From the NCBI GenBank assembly GCA_945903675.1, contig CAMDOP010000078.1, positions 1 through 12,083 of the forward strand: a stretch of DNA of 12,083 nt, read 5' to 3'. Shown one piece after another: positions 6,756 to 12,083 of the stretch; position 1 is the first letter of the stretch; every line of letters begins with the position of its first letter. Source of the DNA: Crenothrix polyspora. GTDB lineage: Bacteria > Pseudomonadota > Gammaproteobacteria > Methylococcales > Methylomonadaceae. Made by a program: the position numbers and the translations under genes. The notes beneath the pieces were generated by a model. It worked only from the letters and a program-made list of their open reading frames with translations. It was not told where the DNA came from and searched no databases.

Positions 6756-6761
6756 TATAAT
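6756..6761 (+). promoter_or_regulatory. Possible -10 element for the FN3-domain gene
   Basis: A consensus TATAAT 67 bases before the start codon; the best -35 candidates (around TTAAGG, 6732) match poorly. A second TATAAT lies at 6789-6794. One of the two probably drives the gene downstream, but neither has a good partner. Confidence 0.3.
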
Positions 6762-6827
6762 TATGCTAGCTAATTATAGTTAGCCGATTATAATGCGCAC
6801 TCTATGTGTTAATTTATAGGTGCTTCA

Positions 6828-7442
6828 ATGAAAAGAATAAAGGCTGTACTCGACTTCATAATTTATCCCGTTGTGGATAAAGTGGCGTTTTATAGAAATA
6901 TTTCTATTCAACTGGCTGATGCTAGCATCTTTACAGCACCTGAAATACCCATAGCAACTATTAAGGCCGTAGTTGATGATTTTGAAAGCGCTGTATTAGA
7001 AGCAAAGGGCGGCGCTCATAGTGCCATTGCCGTAAGGAATGATAAAGAAGAAGCGGCTGATGATCTTTTTAGACTCGTGGTTAACTACGTCAATAAAGTG
7101 GCTAATGGTGATGAAACCATTATTATCCAAAGTGGTTTTCATGTCTCAAAACAACCGACACTGTTTCAAAAGCCAGAGTTAGCGGTTAAACATGGAGCGC
7201 ATAGCGGTAGTGTTATTATCAATATTAAAGCCATACCCGGCGCTGTTGCCTACCGATGTCAATATACAAATGACGCAGCACCCAGTGCAAGCACTGTATG
7301 GATAGAGGTAGATATTAGTACCATCACCACGATTCAAATAGATAATTTAATTCCTGGCGCGACTTATTCCTTTCGCTATGCCAGTATTTCCTCGGCAGGC
7401 ACTTCAGATTATTCTAGGCCGATTACTAAAATCGTTATTTAA
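6828..7442 (+). CDS. Fibronectin type III domain protein of unknown function
   Basis: A 204-residue soluble protein. Residues 1 to about 105 look mainly helical (VVDDFESAVLEAKGG, then KEEAADDLFRLVVNYVNKVA), and residues about 115-204 form a recognisable fibronectin type III domain: the strand VAYRCQYTN, the tyrosine-corner segment LIPGATYSFRYASISSAGTSDYS, and a final beta strand. There is no signal peptide or membrane segment, so a secreted role is not indicated by the N-terminus. Proteins with this layout (short helical N-domain plus one FN3 domain) occur in various environmental Proteobacteria and Bacteroidetes, usually uncharacterised. AGGTG about five bases before the ATG supports the start. 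It stands alone between an AT-rich gene-free region and the toxin-antitoxin pair. I do not assign a function; a binding or scaffolding role is the most the domain suggests. Confidence 0.75.
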   Translation: MKRIKAVLDFIIYPVVDKVAFYRNISIQLADASIFTAPEIPIATIKAVVDDFESAVLEAKGGAHSAIAVRNDKEEAADDLFRLVVNYVNKVANGDETIIIQSGFHVSKQPTLFQKPELAVKHGAHSGSVIINIKAIPGAVAYRCQYTNDAAPSASTVWIEVDISTITTIQIDNLIPGATYSFRYASISSAGTSDYSRPITKIVI

Positions 7443-7538
7443 TGTGAGTTTAGATTTAGATAAATGTTTTTTAAACTAAGCAATAGCTTAAAGATTAGTT
7501 GGATTTTATAAAGAGGTCGTTTACACGGCACAGTCATT

Positions 7539-7568
7539 TTGGCGTCATATTGGTGACAATGCTATAAT
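7539..7568 (+). promoter_or_regulatory. Toxin-antitoxin promoter with candidate operator
   Basis: TTGGCG (7539-7544) and consensus TATAAT (7563-7568) with an 18-base spacer. Within the spacer, GTCA (7544-7547) and TGAC (7554-7557) form an inverted repeat with a six-base gap, a plausible operator for the ribbon-helix-helix antitoxin. Such autoregulation is known for DUF1778-GNAT pairs; the site itself is inference. Confidence 0.5.
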
Positions 7569-7593
7569 TTCTTTATTTAATGGGGAGGTGATA

Positions 7594-7905
7594 ATGGACA
7601 CTGGAATGATTAAACAGGATCGCATTGGTGCGCGAGTTCCTCGGCATGTTTATGAGCAATTGTGTCGTGCTGCTGAATTAACAGGGGCGACGGTTAATCA
7701 ATTTTTAGTTCAATCGGCTCTTAAAGAAGCGCAGGCTATTATTGAACGAGAAGAGCTTATTAAATTATCGGCTAAAGACTGGGATTGGCTACTTAATCTT
7801 TTAGATAACCCATGCGAACCGAATGCCAAATTAAAATCGGCAATAACGCATTATCAACATTGTAAACAAAACGATGCAGATTCAAGCTTTAGCTGGGAAC
7901 CATAA
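7594..7905 (+). CDS. DUF1778 family antitoxin (TacA-like)
   Basis: A 103-residue ribbon-helix-helix protein. Residues 8-50 (QDRIGARVPRHVYEQLCRAA, then TGATVNQFLVQSALKEA) form the N-terminal DNA-binding fold of DUF1778. The following IIEREELIKLSAKDWDWLLNLL segment and acidic, flexible C-terminus match the part that wraps the toxin in TacA-type antitoxins. In this family the antitoxin neutralises a GNAT acetyltransferase toxin and represses its own operon. I chose ATG 7594 because a strong GGGGAGG (7582-7588) lies five bases upstream; a GTG at 7588 overlaps that site. The toxin frame begins inside this gene and overlaps it by 32 bases, so the two are probably translationally coupled. Family assignment is good; regulation is inferred from relatives. 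Confidence 0.88.
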   Translation: MDTGMIKQDRIGARVPRHVYEQLCRAAELTGATVNQFLVQSALKEAQAIIEREELIKLSAKDWDWLLNLLDNPCEPNAKLKSAITHYQHCKQNDADSSFSWEP

Positions 7906-8349
7906 TCGCCAAGCTTTTGATTCAGGTAGACAAGAACTTAATGATTGGCTAAAAAAATAGCTAGGCAACATCAAGAAAAAGGCTTATCAAAAACTTATAT
8001 TGCAACGGATGATGATAATTCTGGGGTTATTTTAGCTTATTATGCCTTGACACTTTCTGAGATAGATAACGCTCATTTACCTGAATCACACCGTAAAAGT
8101 TTTCCCAGAAGGATTCCTGCTGTCAAGTTAGGGCGTTTGGCAGTCCATAAAGACTACCAAGGGAAAAAGCTAGGTGAATTACTGCTCGTTGACGCATTAA
8201 TGCGTACACGCCGTATATACAAAGAAGCTGGAGGCATCGGTCTTTTTGTTGATGCACTTGATTTGCATGCAGCTGCTTATTATAGACGATTTGGTTTTGA
8301 CGCGCCTCCAGACCATCCATTAATGCTGTTTTTGCCAGTCAATTATTGA
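7874..8349 (+). CDS. GNAT-family toxin (TacT-like) whose frame is interrupted by a -1 shift at an A7 run
   Basis: TacT-like toxins acetylate the amino group of charged aminoacyl-tRNA and block translation. The gene starts at ATG 7874 inside the antitoxin gene; the first 28 residues (MQIQALAGNHNRQAF, then NDWLKK) are the family's usual N-terminus and end at TAG 7958. The rest (IARQHQEKGLSKTY onward) continues in the -1 frame to 8349. Joined at the A-run 7951-7957, the product is 158 residues, the normal length for this family. The acetyl-CoA loop is LAVHKDYQGKKLG (residues about 89-101 of the joined protein) and the catalytic-region tyrosines occur in AAAYYRRFGF. The heptamer A AAA AAA in the zero frame directly before TAG is a known type of -1 slippery sequence. 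It may be programmed frameshifting, a single-base loss from A8 that inactivates the toxin, phase variation, or a read error. The downstream part alone would need a TTG start at 7945. Confidence 0.8.
7951..7960 (+). promoter_or_regulatory. A AAA AAA TAG: possible -1 frameshift site in the toxin gene
   Basis: Seven A's are read in the zero frame as A AAA AAA and followed at once by the stop codon TAG. Slipping back one base restores the GNAT frame exactly at the point where family members continue. I see no strong hairpin or pseudoknot within 40 bases downstream, nor a clear Shine-Dalgarno stimulator upstream, which weakens the case for efficient programmed shifting. Confidence 0.5.
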
Positions 8350-8436
8350 TCTATTGCTATTTCGTCGGCTTATAAGCATAGATATCTACATAAGTTTATT
8401 ATCGTTCCATGCGTCGAGTGGAAGCTATAAAAAATA

Positions 8437-8467
8437 CCCTAGGGGCGTATTGCATAAGCCCCTAGGG
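8437..8467. repeat. Perfect 10-bp hairpin with self-palindromic arms
   Basis: CCCTAGGGGC (8437-8446) and GCCCCTAGGG (8458-8467) are exact complements. Inside, TAT/ATA (8448-8450 with 8454-8456) adds three pairs around a TGC loop after one G-A mismatch. Each arm also contains its own palindrome (CCCTAGGG; CCCCTAGGGG at 8459-8468). The centre, GGGGCGTATTGCATA, resembles small dispersed intergenic hairpins common in bacteria. No T-run follows, so it is not a clear intrinsic terminator for the toxin-antitoxin pair. Confidence 0.6.
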
Positions 8468-8496
8468 GCCATTACCACAAAGCTCAGGCAATAACC

Positions 8497-8536
8497 AAAT
8501 TCCCCCTTTGAAAATGGTGGTTAGGGGGGGGATTTT
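8497..8536. repeat. Imperfect C-run/G-run inverted repeat
   Basis: AAATTCCCCC (8497-8506) pairs with GGGGGATTTT (8527-8536) with one mismatch. The motif of AATTCCCCC, a short spacer containing GGTGGTTAGG, then a G-run and ATTTT is a familiar type of dispersed intergenic repeat. It lies 30 bases after the hairpin at 8437. Confidence 0.5.
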
Positions 8537-8589
8537 AAAAATAAAAGCTGCACACATGTATCATGCTCTCTCTCCTGATTTCGTCATAA

Positions 8590-8614
8590 TCTAATCTAAT
8601 TCAATTCAATTCAA
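8590..8614. repeat. Pentanucleotide microsatellite
   Basis: Two copies of TCTAA followed by three of TTCAA in uninterrupted five-base phase. It is intergenic, so copy changes would not shift a coding frame; an effect on promoter spacing is conceivable but no promoter is visible around it. Confidence 0.6.
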
Positions 8615-8968
8615 TACACTCATCAGTCCCATCTTTTTGTTCAGGCCTATATGGATAGTAGAGCCTAACTTCATTATTAAAAACAGCCAATCAAACAGGT
8701 TTTTTGCTATTCAGTCGGCGATGCCTATAAAGCCCAACTAGCTAACATAAATATAAGTAAATTCTTACAGAGAAATGATGTTAGTATCCACACAATAGCT
8801 ATGCTTTAACCAAACACTAATTGCTTGTTGAAATATGGAGCGTTCACTTAAATTTTCATCCGTTCAAGCCACCATTGACATGGGAGTTGAAAAAAAAGGG
8901 GGCAATGTATCAAATATTGGTTGCGTGCTTAGTTAAATTAGGTTTTTACGATATTTATTTAGAGAAAT

Positions 8969-11218
8969 ATGATTACTGATTTCAAAAAAATTGATTCCCT
9001 TACGCCTTCTGATTTTGAAGTTTATGTGCGAGATGTTTTTGTTGCAGCTGGATGGTCAGACGCGATCATTACCAAAGTTGGACAAGAGTTTCAGCATGGT
9101 GATGGTGGTGTTGATATTTTTGCCTATAAAGCAAAGCGTAAATTTGCCATAGAAGTAAAACAAAGAGCCGTTGGAACAACGGTAGATGTTAAAGCCTTAA
9201 ATCAGTTAGTTACAGGTGCTAAGCTTGCTAACGCGCCTAATATGATTTTAGTAACAAACTCATATTTTACCTCTGAGGTAAAGGTAAGGGCGTTAAGATT
9301 AGGTGTTGAATTAGTTGATCGTGATGGTTTACAGAATTTATGGATTAAAAAGCATTCTGAAATTGGACGGGAGATTAAACCCAGAAAATATCAAGAAACA
9401 GTTATTGAAGATAGTTTGACACGCTTTAATGACGGAAAAGATCGATTGCTCATTGAAATGGCAACAGGTTTAGGTAAAACCTATACGGCTGCACATTTAA
9501 TCAAGAAATTATTACAGCAAGGTAAAATAAAACGCGTTTTATTTTTAGCGCACCAAGTTGAAATCTTATTACAGTCTGTGACTGCTTTTAAAAACGTATT
9601 AGGCATTGGCTCTTACTCATTTTCCGCGTGTTTTGGTGGCGCTGATCCAGAACATACTGATTTTGTATTCGGTAGTTTCGATACATTATTTAGCAAAATA
9701 GCTACGTTAGAAAAAGAAACTTTTGATGTAGTGATTGTTGATGAGGCACATCACACCCCAGCAATAACTTACGCTACTGTAGTTACTCATTTTCATCCTA
9801 AATTATTACTAGGTCTTACCGCAACTCCATTTCGTGAAGATAATAAAGATGTCCTTGCATTTTTTGGTGGTTCAGCGGGGCATGTTGGCAAATATGATTT
9901 AGCGTGGGCGTTACGCCATAACAAACTGGCATTTCCAAAGTATTTGGTTTTGCTGGATGACTTAGATCAATCCCGTATAGATCAGCTTGATAAAGGCATG
10001 TCAATTAGCGACTTAGATCAACGGCTTTTTTTACATAAAAAAGATGAGGAAGTTGTCCGTATCATAGAAAAAACCGTACAGGACAAAAAAATAGAAAACC
10101 TTAAAGGAATTGTGTTTTGCCGCAGTATTACCCATATAAATTATCTTATTCAGTTTTTTCCTGCGGGCAGTGCAACGTTTGTGCATTCCAAAATGACAGA
10201 TCAGCAGCGCTGGCAAAATATTCGTGATTTTCGTGAAGGTAATTATAGTTATATTTTAGTACGTGATTTATTTAATGAGGGTATCGATATTCCAGAAACT
10301 AACCTGCTGGTTTTTATGCGATATACCGGCTCGCATACTGTATGGTTACAACAATTAGGAAGAGGTTTACGAAAAACACCCAACAAAGATTTTGTTCATG
10401 TGTTAGATTTTGTCGGTTCATTAGAGCGCTTAAACGAAGTACATCAACTTACCAAAAGAGTGAATAGTATCCCCATTGAAAAAGACAATTGGGAACCCGC
10501 ACCACCTCGCGATAAAAAAGAAACTGTTCATAATTCATCTTTAGAAGTTAGCTATAGACAATCTGCTGCACAAGTTTTGCAGCTAATAGAAGAGTTACAA
10601 TACCGATTAAAATCGCGAATGCAAGCCATTGAGGTATTACAACGATATTATGATGACTATAATAAAATTCCGTTATTAAATGAAATAGAAAACGTTTTGA
10701 CCGATATCACTGTCGACCAAATAGCCACGCACTTTGATTCTTACTTTGGTTATTTAGAAGCGACTCTTACAGGTCAATATGATCAAGAAATATTTCGTAA
10801 CTTATGTTTAGATTATGCACGGGATTTTTATCAACAAAATCAAATCTGCCCAAGCTTTAGAGCCATGAGTTTAGCTAATCAATACAATGGCTTACTGGCA
10901 TGTTCTGAGCCGGAAGTTAAATTATTTTTTGGTAGTGAAACTGAGATAGAAAATCATTTATTAGAAAGAACTGATTTTATTCAATTAACTCAACATGCTA
11001 TTGAACATCCGATTGAAATAGAATTACCTAATAATGGAACAAATACTAAAATAAATTCAGAACTGGTAATGATCGACAAATATTTATCTATTATAAAAAC
11101 ACGACAAGATTTATTGAAACTTTCAATTGAAGAGAGAGAAAGTATTAAACGCGTATTTAATTCAGAATTCAGATTTATCAAACAGTTACAAGATAAGAAA
11201 GAACAAACAAACAGATAA
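8969..11218 (+). CDS. Mrr-type nuclease / SF2 (DEAH) helicase fusion, putative defence protein
   Basis: A 749-residue cytosolic protein. Residues about 10-125 are an Mrr-like restriction-endonuclease domain: GDGGVD (D49) and IEVK (E62, K64) form the PD-ExK site, followed by the helix and strand TGAKLANAPNMILVTN. Residues about 137-500 are a superfamily 2 helicase: Q-region PRKYQE, Walker A ATGLGKT (165-171, K170), DEAH at 258-261, motif III LTATP (283-287), motif VI QLGRGLR (462-468). The last 250 residues are mostly helical with no fold I recognise. The architecture is that of DNA restriction or anti-phage effectors, in which the helicase would translocate on DNA and the nuclease cut. All key residues are intact. 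No methyltransferase gene is visible, so self-protection is unexplained. A partner gene follows after 90 bases. The start has only a weak AGAG ribosome site. Alternatives include a repair or mobile-element function. Confidence 0.85.
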   Translation: MITDFKKIDSLTPSDFEVYVRDVFVAAGWSDAIITKVGQEFQHGDGGVDIFAYKAKRKFAIEVKQRAVGTTVDVKALNQLVTGAKLANAPNMILVTNSYFTSEVKVRALRLGVELVDRDGLQNLWIKKHSEIGREIKPRKYQETVIEDSLTRFNDGKDRLLIEMATGLGKTYTAAHLIKKLLQQGKIKRVLFLAHQVEILLQSVTAFKNVLGIGSYSFSACFGGADPEHTDFVFGSFDTLFSKIATLEKETFDVVIVDEAHHTPAITYATVVTHFHPKLLLGLTATPFREDNKDVLAFFGGSAGHVGKYDLAWALRHNKLAFPKYLVLLDDLDQSRIDQLDKGMSISDLDQRLFLHKKDEEVVRIIEKTVQDKKIENLKGIVFCRSITHINYLIQFFPAGSATFVHSKMTDQQRWQNIRDFREGNYSYILVRDLFNEGIDIPETNLLVFMRYTGSHTVWLQQLGRGLRKTPNKDFVHVLDFVGSLERLNEVHQLTKRVNSIPIEKDNWEPAPPRDKKETVHNSSLEVSYRQSAAQVLQLIEELQYRLKSRMQAIEVLQRYYDDYNKIPLLNEIENVLTDITVDQIATHFDSYFGYLEATLTGQYDQEIFRNLCLDYARDFYQQNQICPSFRAMSLANQYNGLLACSEPEVKLFFGSETEIENHLLERTDFIQLTQHAIEHPIEIELPNNGTNTKINSELVMIDKYLSIIKTRQDLLKLSIEERESIKRVFNSEFRFIKQLQDKKEQTNR

Positions 11219-11308
11219 TAACAAAATAGCTTATCCTGAACATTCACCTATTTATAATTGGCACTCATATTTTAAACGTAATATTTTTAAGGAAAAGTAC
11301 ACGAACTT

Positions 11309-12083
11309 ATGGTCGAAAATTCAGAATTAGATATTTTAGAATTTCATCAAATGTCGTTATCTAGTATTGAGTTGCCAGATAACTGTAAAAGATTGATGTA
11401 TAAAGTACAGAAAGTCTATCCCCTACTCGTAACCGTCGGTGATTTTTTAAAAATAGATACTATTCGATTCTCAAAATATAAGAACATTAGTGCTTTGGAT
11501 ATTAATACATTGATTAAAATACAAGAAAATCTATTAAAACGAAAGCAAATATCAAAACATAAAGATATTAGTGCTTTGAATATTAATATATTAATTGAAA
11601 TACAAGAAAAGTTATTAAAGAAAAAAATAAAAGTATTTATTCCTCTGCCTACTGAAATTGTTAATGTTGAAGACGCTGCTACGTCTAAAGTACCATTAAG
11701 TATTCTTAAGCTTGATCTACCAGAGCAATATCAAAAACTCATCAAAAAAATTTCTTTGGTAATGAGTGATATTGAAACAGTTCAAGATATTATTAATATT
11801 GATGTTGCTAGTTTCTCAAAATTACCTTATGTCGGTAAATCGTATGTTAACTTATTGGTAGAATTGAAAAATTATATCGTAATTAAAGATATTAATCAGT
11901 CTGATAATGAAATAGAAGAAGTTGCAGAATTGGTACGGAAAATCACTCTTTCAATAGAGCAATTAGAAACACCGTTAAATCAACTTGCTTTATCTACGCA
12001 ATATCAAGGACTCATAAAAAGAGTTTCAACGGTAGTTGGTGAAGTACGTACCGTACAAGATATTATTGAAATAGACCCTATTT
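11309..12083 (+). CDS. AlphaCTD-like (helix-hairpin-helix) repeat protein, 3' end outside window
   Basis: An open frame of 258 codons that runs off the window. It is built of repeats of about 55 residues, at 20-75, 136-190 and 227 onward. Each has the pattern LP.xYQxLIKKIS, then TVQDIINID, then FSKLPYVGKSYVNLLVELK. The second half of the pattern is strikingly like the C-terminal domain of the RNA polymerase alpha subunit (TVxDLLxL...L..xPNxGKKSLxEI), a compact DNA- and protein-binding helical fold with a helix-hairpin-helix. Within it, a 27-residue unit is tandemly duplicated (54-80 and 81-107). The sequence is rich in K, I and N, with no signal peptide or membrane segment. It lies 90 bases after the nuclease-helicase on the same strand, so it is probably cotranscribed and may supply DNA recognition. 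ATG 11309 is the first start after an in-frame stop (11288); AAGGAA at 11289-11294 is 14 bases away, weak. Function is not known to me. Confidence 0.75.
   Translation, partial: MVENSELDILEFHQMSLSSIELPDNCKRLMYKVQKVYPLLVTVGDFLKIDTIRFSKYKNISALDINTLIKIQENLLKRKQISKHKDISALNINILIEIQEKLLKKKIKVFIPLPTEIVNVEDAATSKVPLSILKLDLPEQYQKLIKKISLVMSDIETVQDIINIDVASFSKLPYVGKSYVNLLVELKNYIVIKDINQSDNEIEEVAELVRKITLSIEQLETPLNQLALSTQYQGLIKRVSTVVGEVRTVQDIIEIDPI
11471..11632 (+). repeat. In-frame 81-bp tandem duplication
   Basis: Two consecutive 81-base units, 11471-11551 and 11552-11632, agree at roughly four fifths of positions and keep the reading frame. ATTAGTGCTTTG is identical in both (11486 and 11567). They encode two 27-residue copies with the shared core ISAL-x-IN-x-LI-x-IQE-x-LLK, inside the alphaCTD-like protein. 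Confidence 0.75.

Larger units (their letters stand above)
5636..6827. other. About 1.2 kb gene-free region, very AT-rich from about 5940
   Basis: No convincing protein gene is seen on either strand. Near the left end TTTGTCGGGGGT (5665-5676) repeats, in reverse complement, part of the structured element at 384-395. A perfect 9-bp inverted repeat ATCCAGTCA/TGACTGGAT (5826-5834 with 5855-5863, loop 20) and AAAATAC/GTATTTT around 5760-5790 follow. CTTGTTTT/AAAACAAG (6039-6046 with 6064-6071) flanks a run of seven T's. From about 6100 to 6720 the DNA is extremely AT-rich and contains the 42-bp tandem repeat. The motif ACAAGTGCTT then TTCTAAG occurs twice (about 6427 and 6701). Possible uses are nucleoid-protein silencing, an uncharacterised RNA, or decayed sequence; the sequence alone does not decide. 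Confidence 0.55.
8350..8968. other. About 0.6 kb intergenic spacer rich in small repeats
   Basis: No convincing gene. The left half carries the CCCTAGGGGC hairpin (8437-8467), the C-run/G-run hairpin (8497-8536) and the pentanucleotide run (8590-8614), described separately, plus GCTTATAAGC, a 10-bp palindrome at about 8371. The right half (8640-8968) has only a 33-codon frame (8835-8936) without a ribosome site. A clear promoter for the helicase gene is not visible; its start codon has only a weak AGAG upstream. Confidence 0.55.

Noticed and set aside
8835..8936. 33-codon frame ahead of the nuclease-helicase gene
   Set aside because: There is no Shine-Dalgarno sequence, no recognisable motif and no composition signal; length is within chance for the region.
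11127..11330. 67-codon frame overlapping the end of the helicase gene
   Set aside because: It is an alternative frame of the helicase gene's 3' end and has no family resemblance; the alphaCTD-like gene beginning at 11309 is the better call.

Overview
The window looks like chromosomal DNA from a moderately AT-rich gammaproteobacterium. Core proteins (MiaA C-terminus, PssA, LeuA, RimI, LpxC) are of gammaproteobacterial type. The pssA-leuA pairing and the FN3-domain protein would suit a Methylococcales-like methanotroph, but that placement is inference from gene content, not a proven taxonomic call.

Layout. Positions 1-249 hold the 3' end of miaA, followed by a hairpin terminator and then a GC-rich, strongly folded intergenic repeat element (about 285-524). 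Next come pssA (735-1484) and leuA (1712-3256). Between them is a compact leucine attenuation leader: a promoter overlapping the pssA stop, a 21-residue Leu-rich leader peptide, and an intrinsic terminator whose 5' arm is the end of that peptide's reading frame. A tight pair follows: a uracil-DNA-glycosylase-like [4Fe-4S] protein lying where holD is found in E. coli, then rimI. lpxC follows with its own probable promoter.

From about 5640 the character changes. There are roughly 1.2 kb without a convincing gene, very AT-rich from about 5940 on, with a 42-bp-period tandem repeat. After it come a small FN3-domain protein of unknown role, a DUF1778/GNAT toxin-antitoxin pair whose toxin frame is broken at an A7 slippery run, and 0.6 kb of repeat-rich spacer carrying several hairpins. 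Last are a 749-residue protein fusing an Mrr-type nuclease domain to an SF2 helicase, and a partial gene (11309 to the end) made of repeats resembling the C-terminal domain of RNA polymerase alpha.

Working together: the left half is housekeeping (tRNA modification, phosphatidylserine and lipid A synthesis, leucine synthesis, ribosomal protein acetylation). The right half has the look of an accessory/defence island. The nuclease-helicase plus alphaCTD-like repeat protein is the best candidate for an undescribed system. The leuA attenuator, the possible frameshift control of the toxin, and the UDG-like protein in a holD position are the other signals most worth following.
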